Counted from the stretch's first letter, positions 54,482-63,833 are shown. The stretch is 64,000 nucleotides of DNA from an uncultured Christensenella sp. (GCA_949293905.1 CASFFG010000001.1:1-64000), one strand, 5' to 3'. Numbers and translations: made by a program. The notes: generated from the sequence alone by a model not told the origin.

Positions 54482-55237
54482 ATGATATACACAAGATTTA
54501 GTAGCGTTAATTACTTGATTATCGCTACTTTTTTTGATATACTTATAGTGGTGTTATATTATATTTTATTCAACAATTACTATACGCCAGAAGAAGCAGT
54601 AATCATATTTTTGATTACGATTTTTGTATTTTTCATTTCGCTATCTATTCATGAATTTGCGCATGCATATTCGGCATATAAAATGGGAGATGATACAGCA
54701 AAACTCGCGGGAAGGTTAACATTAAATCCGTTCAAACATTTGTCGATGTCTGGGACGCTGTTCTTTATTTTATTTGGTATAGGTTGGGCAAAACCAACAC
54801 CAGTAAATCCGCTTAAATTTAAAAAATATCGTGCAGGGATTAGATGGGTGTCTTCGGCGGGAGTTTTATCTAACTTTCTTTTAGGGCTATTATCTGCTGG
54901 TATTTATGCAATTTTGTATCATACTGTAGGCGCGTCAAATGTTGCTATGGAGTATGTTTTGTTAATTTTGCAATACTTTATGCTGGTGAATAGTTATCTA
55001 GCACTATTCAACATACTCCCAATTTATCCGCTTGATGGTTTTAATTTTATTACATCATTCATGCGTGCGGATAATAAGTTTATTCATTTTAGTGTAAAAA
55101 ATAGCAATATAATTATTATTTGCGTGTTAGTGATTTCTTTAATATTAGAAGTATTTATCGGTGTGGACATTTTGAGTTGGTATTTGTCGATAATTTATAA
55201 TTATATTTATTTACCTATAATATTTTTAGGGGTCTAG
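54482..55237 (+). CDS. M50-family membrane metalloprotease (site-2 protease)
   Basis: The 251-residue polytopic protein has the zinc motif HEFAH (H57, E58, H61) in a membrane helix and the second motif NILPIYPLDG (N177, D185). This short form without PDZ domains matches the Firmicutes YwhC/SpoIVFB-like group found upstream of scpA. Its substrate is unknown. A TATGTT box ends 6 nt before the ATG, but no -35 box or ribosome binding site is evident. It ends one base before scpA. Confidence 0.92.
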   Translation: MIYTRFSSVNYLIIATFFDILIVVLYYILFNNYYTPEEAVIIFLITIFVFFISLSIHEFAHAYSAYKMGDDTAKLAGRLTLNPFKHLSMSGTLFFILFGIGWAKPTPVNPLKFKKYRAGIRWVSSAGVLSNFLLGLLSAGIYAILYHTVGASNVAMEYVLLILQYFMLVNSYLALFNILPIYPLDGFNFITSFMRADNKFIHFSVKNSNIIIICVLVISLILEVFIGVDILSWYLSIIYNYIYLPIIFLGV

Positions 55238-55238
55238 G

Positions 55239-56009
55239 GTGGAAGAAGTTGAATTAAACGAAGAAGAATTATCTTCGAATTTAACATTTAAATTAGATGG
55301 ATTTGAAGGTCCACTAGATCTTTTATTGCACCTAATCAAAGAAAAGAATATGACCATAAAGGAAGTTAAAATTGCATCAATCACTGACCAGTATATGCGC
55401 TATATGGAAAATATAAATGAATTGGACATGAATGAAGCAACCGAGTTTTTAAATATGGTTAGCATACTTCTAGAAATTAAGTCGCGTGCACTGCTTCCTG
55501 TAGAACAAGTTGAAGAGGAAGAAGATGAGCTTGACCCTGAAACAAAGTTAAAAATGCAGTTGGAAGAATATCAACTATTTAAAGAAGCCGCTGCAAATTT
55601 ACAAAAGCATGAAAATGTAAATCGTTTTTATAAACAACCAGATAAGTCAGTTGGAGATGTCCGTGTAGTATTTAATCAATTTAATTTGGAAAAACTACTT
55701 GATGCTTTCGCTTTTATTTTGATGCGAGTGAAGGATAGGGAGAACCCACAAGAAAAGAAGATTAATAAAGATAGATGGACGGTTGCAGATAAAATCGCAT
55801 TTTTAACTAACATTTTAAAAGATAATAAAGAGATTAACTTTTTTAGTCTATTCGACGAAACATATTCAAAATTGGAAGTAATTACGGTATTTATGGCAAT
55901 TCTAGAACTTTTAAAATTCCAAAAAATTGAGGTGGTGCAAACTGAGAGATACGCTGATATTTTGATTAGACGCAAGGAAGTTGAAAAGGGGGAAACTAAT
56001 GAAAATTAA
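55239..56009 (+). CDS. scpA: Segregation and condensation protein ScpA
   Basis: Kleisin subunit that bridges SMC heads in the chromosome-condensing complex. The 256-residue protein opens with FKLDGFEGPLDLLLHLI, the ScpA/kleisin signature, followed by ITDQYMRYMENI and FLNMVSILLEIKSRALLP, and ends in a winged-helix domain (VITVFMAILELLKFQKI). The start is GTG with AGGGG upstream. It overlaps scpB by 11 nt. Confidence 0.97.
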   Translation: MEEVELNEEELSSNLTFKLDGFEGPLDLLLHLIKEKNMTIKEVKIASITDQYMRYMENINELDMNEATEFLNMVSILLEIKSRALLPVEQVEEEEDELDPETKLKMQLEEYQLFKEAAANLQKHENVNRFYKQPDKSVGDVRVVFNQFNLEKLLDAFAFILMRVKDRENPQEKKINKDRWTVADKIAFLTNILKDNKEINFFSLFDETYSKLEVITVFMAILELLKFQKIEVVQTERYADILIRRKEVEKGETNEN

Positions 56010-56670
56010 TGAGATAGCCCAGATTATAGAAGCAGTTTTATTCGTCTCAGGTGAGGGCGTGGAGATAGAAGAATTTAAGTCTAAATTCGGCATGAACGAT
56101 AGAGAATTTAACAAGTGCTTAGATATTCTTAAAGCGAAATATAATGAAGATAGCGGAATCAATGTGATACAATATAAATCTAAAGTTCAACTTTGTTCTA
56201 ATCCTCGCCTTGCGGATAATGTGGCAGAAATTTTAAATCCAATCCGTGAGCGAAGTTTAACTAAAGCAGCCATGGAAACGGCTGCGATCATTGCATATAA
56301 GCAACCTATAACTCGTCTTGAAATTGAAAATATTCGTGGAGTTAATAGTGATTATGCAATTCAACTTTTGCAATCTAATAATTTAATAGAAGTTGTTGGT
56401 AGAAAAGATAGCGTAGGTAAACCTGTCCTTTTTGGAACGACTGAAAACTTTTTAAAGAGATTTGAATTGACGAGCATAAATGAACTTCCTGACTATGATG
56501 CTTTGCTTGATAGAATTAGAGTAATTCATAGTGATGGAGATTCTTTATATCGCGAATTTACTATACCTGACGAAGATGAAGATTCAGGTGACAAAACTGA
56601 CAAAGACAATAAAAATTCAAATGAAGAATCCGCTCAAACTAATAACACAAATAAAGAAAGTAAAAAATAA
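55999..56670 (+). CDS. scpB: Segregation and condensation protein ScpB
   Basis: Kite-family dimer that binds ScpA in the SMC complex. From the ATG at 55999 it has 223 residues: two winged-helix domains (IAQIIEAVLFVSGEGVEIEEF; then METAAIIAYKQPITRLEIENIRGVNSDYAIQLL, the family hallmark). A charged Asp/Lys/Asn tail of about 30 residues ends the protein. An AAGGGGGA ribosome binding site decides the start against an earlier in-frame codon. Confidence 0.96.
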   Translation: MKINEIAQIIEAVLFVSGEGVEIEEFKSKFGMNDREFNKCLDILKAKYNEDSGINVIQYKSKVQLCSNPRLADNVAEILNPIRERSLTKAAMETAAIIAYKQPITRLEIENIRGVNSDYAIQLLQSNNLIEVVGRKDSVGKPVLFGTTENFLKRFELTSINELPDYDALLDRIRVIHSDGDSLYREFTIPDEDEDSGDKTDKDNKNSNEESAQTNNTNKESKK

Positions 56671-56690
56671 AATTTTTAAAAATTTAAAAA

Positions 56691-57308
56691 ATGAATAAAA
56701 ATTTGCCTAAATTAGATACTAATTTTATGTCGTATCTAATTTTTTTATTTTTTTTAATAATTTTTATAATCATCATTAGTTTTCCATTTTCATTAAAAAT
56801 TGATATTAGATTTAACATTCTACGCTTAAAAGGTGTTGTAATTATATCTATTTTTAATAAGTTTAAAATTGAATTTCGTATTAGAATTAAACACGGTTAT
56901 ATTTATATTAATCATAAAAATAAACTTAGAAAGGAAAAAATCACAAAAAGCAATTTTAATATAATTTTCGCCATGAAATTCATAGGTCAATTATATTTTA
57001 GAGAACAATTTATAGACATAATTATGCGCTCAAATTTTGGTTATGTGAACGATTCACGCATAACGGCGGTGGGCTGTGGCTACATGGATGTAATCTATAA
57101 AAGCGTACTTTCAAAAATAAAAAATAATAAAAAAACCACACATATTTTCGTCACTGTTGAGCCAAAATACAATCAAGATGTGTTAAATGTGCGGTTAATA
57201 AACTCAATTAGAATATCGTTTTTAGACATATTATACGCCGTTATTTACACTCTAATTTATTCGTGGGGAGATTATGAAAAAAATAGAAAGAGTGCCATTA
57301 AAAAATAA
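56691..57308 (+). CDS. DUF2953-like membrane protein
   Basis: The 205-residue protein has one strong N-terminal membrane helix (about 15-36), followed by a basic, beta-rich part (IDIRFNILRLKGVVIISIFNKFKIEFRIRIK) and a C-terminal hydrophobic segment (LDILYAVIYTLIYSW). DUF2953 proteins occupy this place between scpB and ytfJ in Clostridia; the similarity is by position and shape, the sequence being divergent. No ribosome binding site is evident; a start at the ATG 12 codons later is possible. It overlaps ytfJ by 35 nt. Confidence 0.65.
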   Translation: MNKNLPKLDTNFMSYLIFLFFLIIFIIIISFPFSLKIDIRFNILRLKGVVIISIFNKFKIEFRIRIKHGYIYINHKNKLRKEKITKSNFNIIFAMKFIGQLYFREQFIDIIMRSNFGYVNDSRITAVGCGYMDVIYKSVLSKIKNNKKTTHIFVTVEPKYNQDVLNVRLINSIRISFLDILYAVIYTLIYSWGDYEKNRKSAIKK

Positions 57309-57669
57309 TAAAATTGAATCGCTAATTAATATTTCCTTAGATAAAATTCGTTCCATGATTGATGTAAATTGCGTAATCGGCAACGCAATAACTATGCCAG
57401 ACAACAGCGTGATAATACCAATATCAAAGGTAAGTATAGGATTTGTTGCTGGCGGGGGCGAATATAACGACCTTAACGCAAAAAGAAATTCAGCGGACTT
57501 TCCAATGGCTGGAGGCACGGGTGGTGGATTTACAGTGTCACCAATTGGCTTTTTCGTTGTAGATAAGGATAAATTTAAAATCGTCCATGCTGATAAATCA
57601 AGCGCATATTTAGGATTGATTAAGAATGCGACAGATGTATTAAAGAAATTTGCGGAGAAATTAAAATGA
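57274..57669 (+). CDS. YtfJ/GerW-family protein
   Basis: The 131-residue protein has the family pattern KIESLINISLDKIRSMIDVNCVIGNAI, GNAITMPDNSVIIPISKVSIGFVAGGGEY and the glycine-rich GGTGGGFTVSPIGFFVV. In Bacillus, GerW (YtfJ) is a forespore protein affecting germination; many Clostridia carry homologues whether or not they sporulate. GGGGAG precedes the ATG. It overlaps its upstream neighbour by 35 nt and dacF by 4 nt. Confidence 0.92.
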   Translation: MKKIERVPLKNNKIESLINISLDKIRSMIDVNCVIGNAITMPDNSVIIPISKVSIGFVAGGGEYNDLNAKRNSADFPMAGGTGGGFTVSPIGFFVVDKDKFKIVHADKSSAYLGLIKNATDVLKKFAEKLK

Positions 57670-58808
57670 AAACAAAAAGTTTAAAATTTTTAATTTTTTT
57701 AATTTTACCCATATTTTTATTGAATTTTTTACTTATTTTTACTGAAAATAAAAATTTTTCAAATGTATATGCGTTAAGTAGCGCAAGGGGTATGTGCGTA
57801 TTAGATAAAGATAGTAAACGAGTGTTATACAGCAAAAATATGGATTTAAAACTTCCAATGGCATCAACAACAAAAGTTGTTACCGCAATCACGGTACTAA
57901 ATAATTGCACAGATTTAGATGAGATGATTCAAGTAGCAGACGAAAGCGTTGGGATTGAAGGTACATCTATATATCTTCGTAAAGGAGAAGTGATAAAGGT
58001 TAAAGATTTATTGTATGGCTTGATGCTTAGGAGCGGAAACGATAGTGCCACTGCGCTAGCAATTCATGTAGGTGGAAGCATATCTCAGTTTGCAGAGATG
58101 ATGAATGAATTAGCGATCTCAGTAGGTGCTAAAAATTCACATTTTACTAACCCGCACGGATTAGATGATGACAATCATTACACAACTGCGTATGATTTAG
58201 CACTTATTACCGCATATGCACTTAATAATCCAATTTTCAAGGAGATTGTTTCAACTAAGACGCACGTAATTGAAGAAACTAATGTAAGTGAGAAACGCTA
58301 TTTAACTAATAAAAATCGTTTACTTTCGACTTTAGACGGCTGTTGTGGAGTAAAAACGGGATACACAAGTAAAGCGGGCAGATGTTTAGTTAGTGCAGTC
58401 GAACGCGACAACCGAACTAGTGTAGCAGTTGTATTAAATTGCGGTCCAATGTTTGAAGAAAGCGCTAGTATGCTGAACTCAAGTTTTGACGATTACGATT
58501 ATATGAAAATAATTGATAAAGATAAAGAAATTTACAACGAATACATCATAGATAACGTAGAAGGGGAACTTAATCTATATGCGGGAGAAGATTTCTATTA
58601 TCCGTTAAAAGAAGGCGAATTGGATAAACTAAAAATAAGTTATTCTGTGAACCTTGATGACGCAAAATCAGGAGATGAAGTTGGTGAAATTAATATAAGT
58701 TTTGATAATCGCTTGCTAAAAACAATAAAATTATTTACAATGAATAAGATAGATAAACTAATTGATAGTAAAACTCTAGCGATTAGTGAAGTACTATGGG
58801 AAGAATAA
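57666..58808 (+). CDS. D-alanyl-D-alanine carboxypeptidase (DacF/PBP5-like)
   Basis: Class C low-molecular-weight PBP trimming the terminal D-Ala of stem peptides. The 380-residue protein has a signal peptide (about 7-36) and catalytic motifs S67-TT-K70, S123-G-N and K230-T-G. The C-terminal part (about 270-380) is a beta domain with no obvious membrane amphipathic end. It is coupled to the GerW-like gene by an ATGA overlap and is followed 7 nt later by rluB, an arrangement common in Clostridia. Confidence 0.95.
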   Translation: MKTKSLKFLIFLILPIFLLNFLLIFTENKNFSNVYALSSARGMCVLDKDSKRVLYSKNMDLKLPMASTTKVVTAITVLNNCTDLDEMIQVADESVGIEGTSIYLRKGEVIKVKDLLYGLMLRSGNDSATALAIHVGGSISQFAEMMNELAISVGAKNSHFTNPHGLDDDNHYTTAYDLALITAYALNNPIFKEIVSTKTHVIEETNVSEKRYLTNKNRLLSTLDGCCGVKTGYTSKAGRCLVSAVERDNRTSVAVVLNCGPMFEESASMLNSSFDDYDYMKIIDKDKEIYNEYIIDNVEGELNLYAGEDFYYPLKEGELDKLKISYSVNLDDAKSGDEVGEINISFDNRLLKTIKLFTMNKIDKLIDSKTLAISEVLWEE

Positions 58809-58815
58809 GGAAGGT

Positions 58816-59526
58816 ATGAGAATTAACAAATATTTAGCGTCTGCAGGTGTCGCAAGCAGAAGAAAAGCGGAAGAATTTATAAGTGCGGGAAAAGTAAAAG
58901 TAAATGGGAAAATCGTTTATGAACTATCTACCGACATTAAGGATAGCGATAGAGTTAGCGTAAATGGAAAAGTTGTAAAACCTGCTTCAAATTTCGTTTA
59001 TTATAAACTCCATAAACCTAAAGGCTACGTTTCGACTGTAAGCGACGATAAAGGTAGAAAGACTATTATGTCGCTCATGCGCGGAGTGCATGCGAGAATA
59101 TTCCCTGTTGGACGACTAGATTACGATACAGAAGGATTAATAATACTTACAAATGATGGCGAACTATCTAATATATTAACTAAACCGAATAGTGAGATAA
59201 AGAAAAAATATATAGTAAATATAGAAGGTGCAATTGCACCAGACGAAATAAAAACGCTATCAAATGGTGTCGATATTGGTGATTATACCACTAAGCCCTG
59301 TAGCGTACAACTGCTAGATACCACTGAAGGAAATAGTCGCCTAGCAGTTACGATTAAAGAAGGTAAAAATCGTCAAATTCGCCGTATGTTCGAGTCTATT
59401 GGGAAAACAATAACCTTTTTAAAGCGCACCGATATAGGTCAAATTCACCTAGGTGGACTATCGCGCGGAGAATACGCCGAATTAAATAGTAATGAAATGA
59501 AATTTATAAATAGTTTAAAGAAATAG
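58816..59526 (+). CDS. rluB: 23S rRNA pseudouridine synthase RluB
   Basis: RsuA/RluB-family synthase. From the ATG at 58816 the protein has 236 residues with an N-terminal S4 RNA-binding domain (RINKYLASAGVASRRKAEEFI), catalytic Asp in VGRLDYDTEGLIILTNDG, and the C-terminal KEGKNRQIRRMFESIG. An AAGGAAGG ribosome binding site supports the start; an upstream extension lies in dacF. The stop codon lies within the terminator stem. Confidence 0.95.
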   Translation: MRINKYLASAGVASRRKAEEFISAGKVKVNGKIVYELSTDIKDSDRVSVNGKVVKPASNFVYYKLHKPKGYVSTVSDDKGRKTIMSLMRGVHARIFPVGRLDYDTEGLIILTNDGELSNILTKPNSEIKKKYIVNIEGAIAPDEIKTLSNGVDIGDYTTKPCSVQLLDTTEGNSRLAVTIKEGKNRQIRRMFESIGKTITFLKRTDIGQIHLGGLSRGEYAELNSNEMKFINSLKK

Positions 59527-59544
59527 GATAATTCCTATTTTTTT
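59521..59544 (+). terminator. Terminator overlapping the rluB stop codon
   Basis: AAATAGGA (59521-59528), TAAT loop and TCCTATTT (59533-59540), then T4. Confidence 0.88.
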
Positions 59545-59552
59545 CATATTAC

Positions 59553-59581
59553 TGGACAATTTATGATATTTATGCTAGTAT
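59553..59581 (+). promoter_or_regulatory. Promoter of the flavoprotein operon, predicted leaderless
   Basis: TGGACA (59553-59558), a 17-nt spacer ending in TGC (extended -10) and TAGTAT (59576-59581), then 6 nt to the ATG. No ribosome binding site. Confidence 0.7.
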
Positions 59582-59587
59582 AAAATT

Positions 59588-60811
59588 ATGATATATGATG
59601 TAATAGTTATAGGTGGTGGAGCAAGTGGAATGATGTCCGCTATCCAGTCCGCCAAAAATGGCTTTAAAACATTAATTTTAGAGCATAACGAAAAATTAGG
59701 TAAAAAATTATTTATAACGGGTAAGGGTAGATGTAATCTTACAAATGACAGTTCAATCGAAAATCATTTAAACAACATTGTCAGCAATCCAAAATTTATG
59801 TATAGTGCGTTAAATTCGTTTTCACCTAAGGATACAATAGAGTTTTTTACAAATTCCGGATTAGAACTAAAAACTGAGCGCGGTAATCGAGTGTTTCCAA
59901 AGAGCGATAAATCAAGTGATGTCATTAAGATACTAGAAAAACTTTTAAATAAATATGGTGTTGAAATTAAATTAAATACCGAAGTTAAAAGTATAGAAAA
60001 AGATGGGATAAAATTCAATATAAGGTGTGCTAACGGTATTACATACACTAGTAGTAGTGCAATACTCGCAACCGGCGGATTATCTTATAGCGGAACTGGC
60101 GCTAGTGCAATAGGACATGAAATAGCAAAATCTTTTGGTCATAAAATAATACCACCCACAAGTGCACTTTGCCCAATCTTAGTTAATGAAGATATAAGTT
60201 CACTTAATGGGTTAAGTTTAAAAAATGTCACGCTCTCTGTTGAAATAAATAAAAAAATAAAGTTCACCGAATTTGGAGAGATGCTCTTTACTTATAATTC
60301 GGTTACTGGTCCAATCGCACTCTCATTATCTAGTAAAATTAATAGATTGAATTTAGTTGATGCTCGCCTTTTAATTGATTTTAAGCCTGCTCTTACAGAT
60401 GAACAATTAAAACTAAAATTTGGACGAGAATTTATCGAGTATTCTAAAAAGGAACTAAAAAATTATTTATATACCTTGCTTCCGCGAAGCATGGTAGAAT
60501 ATTTTATCGCTCATCAACGCCTAGATAATAAAAAGGTTGCTGAATTGACGCGCGAAGATAGGGATAAAATCATAAATGGGTTAAAAAGATTTGACTTAAA
60601 AGTAAAATCATTAGATAATATAAATGTAGGAATTATCACTGCGGGCGGGGTTGATGTAAAAGAAATCAACTCAAAGACATGTGAAAGTAAACTCGTGAGC
60701 GGGCTGTACATCGTAGGTGAACTGTTAGATGTTGACGCACTTACAGGTGGTTATAATCTTCAAATTGCATGGTCAACTGGCTATCTCGCAGGTAATAGTA
60801 TTAGAGGTTAA
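59588..60811 (+). CDS. BaiN/HI0933-family FAD-dependent oxidoreductase
   Basis: The 407-residue flavoprotein has the dinucleotide-binding loop VIVIGGGASGMMSAI, the family-specific GKKLFITGKGRCNLTND, ATGGLSYSGTGASAIGHEIA, and GLYIVGELLDVDALTGGYNLQIAWSTGYLAG at the end. Homologues are annotated as aminoacetone oxidase or BaiN-type bile-acid reductase, but most have no known substrate. It heads an operon with plsC (start 2 nt after its stop) and the S1 protein. Its promoter abuts the start codon. Confidence 0.92.
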   Translation: MIYDVIVIGGGASGMMSAIQSAKNGFKTLILEHNEKLGKKLFITGKGRCNLTNDSSIENHLNNIVSNPKFMYSALNSFSPKDTIEFFTNSGLELKTERGNRVFPKSDKSSDVIKILEKLLNKYGVEIKLNTEVKSIEKDGIKFNIRCANGITYTSSSAILATGGLSYSGTGASAIGHEIAKSFGHKIIPPTSALCPILVNEDISSLNGLSLKNVTLSVEINKKIKFTEFGEMLFTYNSVTGPIALSLSSKINRLNLVDARLLIDFKPALTDEQLKLKFGREFIEYSKKELKNYLYTLLPRSMVEYFIAHQRLDNKKVAELTREDRDKIINGLKRFDLKVKSLDNINVGIITAGGVDVKEINSKTCESKLVSGLYIVGELLDVDALTGGYNLQIAWSTGYLAGNSIRG

Positions 60812-60812
60812 T

Positions 60813-61460
60813 ATGGTATTTTTTATAGCGTTTATTCTTATATATCTTCCGTTAACTATTTTTTGCCCTGTCAAAATTATAGGGAAAAAGCATCTTAAAA
60901 CATTAAAGAAGAATAAAGAAAATTTTATTATTTCATGTAATCACATGTCTAATCTTGACCCCGTTATGTTAGACCTTAGATTAGTGAAAAAGCACAGATT
61001 TTTGGCAAAAAAAGAACTTTTCAAAAATAAATTTTTAGCATGGTTAATGTCTAGACTTGGTGCTGTCCCAGTTGATAGGGGTTCTGCTGATACTCGAGCA
61101 GTTAAAGAAATTTTCTCGCTCATAAACAAGAAAAAGCGCATTTGTATTTTTCCACAAGGTACACGCACCAAAACTCCAGTCGTTGAAGGTGAAACAGCAA
61201 AGGAAGGAGTGGCAATGTTTGCTATTCGTACGGGTACACCTGTTGTTCCAATGATGTATGATAGAAAGATACGCCCGTTCCACATTACAAAACTATATAT
61301 AGGAAAACCAATTTATCCTGATATCACTAGAAAAAAGGATAAGGAATATTTGGACGAATTTTCATCTTCGATAATCGAAAAGATGAACGAACTTTTGTTA
61401 AATAATGATACTAAGAAACTGACCTACAACAAAAAACTGGAATTAGGAGACAAAAAATGA
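60813..61460 (+). CDS. plsC: 1-acyl-sn-glycerol-3-phosphate acyltransferase
   Basis: Makes phosphatidic acid from lysophosphatidate. From the ATG at 60813 it has 215 residues: a short N-terminal membrane segment (VFFIAFILIYLPLTIF), the catalytic NHMSNLD (H44, D49), and the substrate motif FPQGTR (113-118). The frame is open further upstream but within the flavoprotein gene. It overlaps the S1 gene by 4 nt. In many Clostridia cmk lies just before it and ispH just after; neither is here. Confidence 0.94.
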   Translation: MVFFIAFILIYLPLTIFCPVKIIGKKHLKTLKKNKENFIISCNHMSNLDPVMLDLRLVKKHRFLAKKELFKNKFLAWLMSRLGAVPVDRGSADTRAVKEIFSLINKKKRICIFPQGTRTKTPVVEGETAKEGVAMFAIRTGTPVVPMMYDRKIRPFHITKLYIGKPIYPDITRKKDKEYLDEFSSSIIEKMNELLLNNDTKKLTYNKKLELGDKK

Positions 61461-62464
61461 GAATGAAAGATTTTGATATACACATGACACAATATAACCG
61501 CGGTGATATAATAACTGGCACTATCGTTATGATTGGGAGCAAGGAAGTAGTCGTTGCACTCGGTGGGCTTAAAGAAGGAGTTTTTCCGCGAGAAGAGTTA
61601 GATAGCGCATTTAAAATAGGTGACGCAATATTGGTTCTGGTTACTGGTGAAATCGACGATAAAGGTTGCTTAGTTCTCACTCATTCGGGTGTAAATAAAT
61701 TCCTTGAAGAAAAGGAGAAATTAAAGAGTTTAAAGGTTGGTAGCGAATTAAAATTTACGCCTAATGCAATAAATAATTCGGGACTTACTGGTGAATATAT
61801 GGGATATAGAGTTTTTCTACCATTTTCACAATGCACAAATACTGATTTCGTCAATAGAAACAGTCTAGTTAATCGTGAAATTAGCGCTATCGTTATTGAA
61901 TTGGACAATATTAAAAAGTCCATTGTTTGCAGTTCAAAGTTATTAAATAACACAAGTTTTCAGCCAGTAGAAATCGGCGAAGTTATTATGGGTACAGTCG
62001 TTCGCTTGGAAGATAAGTATGCCATCGTAATTTTAAAGAATGGAGATAAGGCAAAATTGTCTATAAGTGACGCGAGTTATGAACGAATTAACAGTTTAAA
62101 AGATTTAATAAATTTAAACGAAGAATATGAGTTTAAGGTGCTAGATACGAATGCGGATTTTTCTCGTATTTCGGTTGGTTTGAAGCAATTAAAAGAAAAT
62201 CCTATTGATGCAAAATATGATGAATTAAAAGTTGGAGATACGGTTGAAGGTGTGGTCAGTAAAATTACTCAAGCGGGTGCAGTTATAACATTAGATAACG
62301 GGCTTAATGCTTTCGCAGTAACTAAAGAAAATAGTGATAGAGCGAATGTAGCGACACATTACCTTTACAAATTGAATAGTAGAATAAAAGGTGAAATTTC
62401 GTATATTAATAAATCTACGCATAAAATTAACTTGATTACACATAAAAAACAGGATAATAGGTAA
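61457..62464 (+). CDS. Ribosomal protein S1-like protein with four S1 domains
   Basis: The 335-residue RNA-binding protein has four OB-fold S1 repeats beginning near GDIITGTIVMIGSKEVVVALGGLKEGVFP, then a divergent second unit (about 90-165), GEVIMGTVVRLEDKYAIVILKNGDKAKL and GDTVEGVVSKITQAGAVITLDNGLNAFA. It resembles the S1 homologue of Firmicutes, often fused to or downstream of IspH. It may aid mRNA binding or translation. The first codons offer two starts (MRM). It is coupled to plsC by an ATGA overlap. Confidence 0.85.
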   Translation: MRMKDFDIHMTQYNRGDIITGTIVMIGSKEVVVALGGLKEGVFPREELDSAFKIGDAILVLVTGEIDDKGCLVLTHSGVNKFLEEKEKLKSLKVGSELKFTPNAINNSGLTGEYMGYRVFLPFSQCTNTDFVNRNSLVNREISAIVIELDNIKKSIVCSSKLLNNTSFQPVEIGEVIMGTVVRLEDKYAIVILKNGDKAKLSISDASYERINSLKDLINLNEEYEFKVLDTNADFSRISVGLKQLKENPIDAKYDELKVGDTVEGVVSKITQAGAVITLDNGLNAFAVTKENSDRANVATHYLYKLNSRIKGEISYINKSTHKINLITHKKQDNR

Positions 62465-62492
62465 ATAAATTCGACATTATTCGACAAATTAT

Positions 62493-62521
62493 TTGCAAAG
62501 TAATGCATGTTTTGATATAAT
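62493..62521 (+). promoter_or_regulatory. Promoter of the acidic secreted protein, predicted leaderless with a GTG start
   Basis: TTGCAA (62493-62498), a 17-nt spacer and TATAAT (62516-62521), then 6 nt to the GTG. No ribosome binding site. Confidence 0.72.
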
Positions 62522-62527
62522 TGAATC

Positions 62528-63730
62528 GTGAAGAAAGCGATTCTTTTTTCTGTGTTTAGCGTATGTGTGATAGTGTCCTTAGCACTATTTTTAGTTTTTT
62601 ATTCACCGTATAATGCTAAAGCCGCTGAAAGTACAAATTTGAGCGAAACTATAACTAACGAGACTAATAAAACAGAAAATTTAGATGATGATACAAATGA
62701 TGATTTTACAAATGAAAGCGAAGAAGAAGTAGATAATGATAAAGAAAACTTAAATGATGATGAAAGTTTAGATAGTAATTTAGATAAAGAAGACGATATT
62801 AATTCGAATGATGACACAGAGAATGAAACCGACAATGATTCGGCTAATGAGAGCCAAGTTGAAGATACAGTTGATGATTCAAATAACAATGAAAATTTAG
62901 AGAACGATGAAACAAACATAGATGCTAGCGATGACGATAATAATACTGAGGCGCCAGAAGACACTGACAATTCAAATATTCCAGATATAGATAGTGGCAA
63001 TGATAACCAAGAAAGTGGAGAGAATACGCCTGAGAATGATAACAATGGGAACGAAAACACAACTCAACCTGATGATGATTTAGGTAATGAAACTGACGAG
63101 CCGTCACATGAAGATAATCAAGAAGAGTCGCAGAAAGACAATGACACTACAACAGACAATAATGAAGAAATAACGATTCCAGGCGGAGATGAGGATAGCA
63201 CAAATGACGATGCAATAAATAGTGGAAACACTGGTAATCAAGATGTAAATCATGATGACGAAGACGGGAATTTTAGCACAAACGATGGAAATCAAACAAC
63301 AGAGCCGGACGATACGACAGGCAATAGTAATAATGAAGAAGTGAGTGTTCCGGACATCGATGGTAGTTTTGAAAATGGAAATTCAAACCCAGATAGTGAA
63401 TTTCCTGTGGAACCTGTTAAAAATCAAATAGTTTTATCCGAAGACCCTGAAAATAGTATGATTATAACTAATGAAATAATTTATACTAGCGAATCGTCGG
63501 TGCACTTTTATTATGCAATACTTACCGCAAATAACGAACCTGCGGATATTAGTCAATTAATAACATACGATTTCGCACAGGAATACGATGATATCTATGT
63601 ATTAATTTTATCTCCTATGATATACATTCAGTTTAGTGATTATGGAGAATATACTTTCACTTTAACGTCTGCGGAAGACGAAAACATAGTTCGTGTAGTG
63701 ACCATAATATATGCTGAACATCTAAATTAA
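62528..63730 (+). CDS. Secreted acidic low-complexity protein
   Basis: The 400-residue protein has a signal peptide (about 1-32, cleavage likely after NAKA). About 260 residues follow that consist almost only of Asp, Glu, Asn, Ser and Thr, with short phrases such as DIDSGNDNQESG and IPGGDEDSTNDD. A C-terminal domain of about 100 residues (from VEPVKNQIVLSEDPENS) looks folded and beta-rich (VHFYYAILTANNEPADI, YGEYTFTLTSAEDENIVRVVTIIY). There is no LPxTG or membrane anchor at the end. It could be a cation-binding surface spacer or exported adhesin part. The family is not recognised. The start is GTG from a promoter 6 nt upstream. Confidence 0.8.
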   Translation: MKKAILFSVFSVCVIVSLALFLVFYSPYNAKAAESTNLSETITNETNKTENLDDDTNDDFTNESEEEVDNDKENLNDDESLDSNLDKEDDINSNDDTENETDNDSANESQVEDTVDDSNNNENLENDETNIDASDDDNNTEAPEDTDNSNIPDIDSGNDNQESGENTPENDNNGNENTTQPDDDLGNETDEPSHEDNQEESQKDNDTTTDNNEEITIPGGDEDSTNDDAINSGNTGNQDVNHDDEDGNFSTNDGNQTTEPDDTTGNSNNEEVSVPDIDGSFENGNSNPDSEFPVEPVKNQIVLSEDPENSMIITNEIIYTSESSVHFYYAILTANNEPADISQLITYDFAQEYDDIYVLILSPMIYIQFSDYGEYTFTLTSAEDENIVRVVTIIYAEHLN

Positions 63731-63833
63731 AATATAAAATAAATAATAAATTATATGATACATTAAAAATAGCATATATAAAGATTTTATATTGAAGTTC
63801 AAATTAATTTGACAAACTAAAAAATTAAAAACA

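Noticed and set aside
62599..63060. A 153-codon minus-strand ORF rich in Ser/Phe/Leu
   Set aside because: It is the complement of the Asp/Glu/Asn-rich coding region, has no plausible start signals and ends in a composition explained by the opposite strand.
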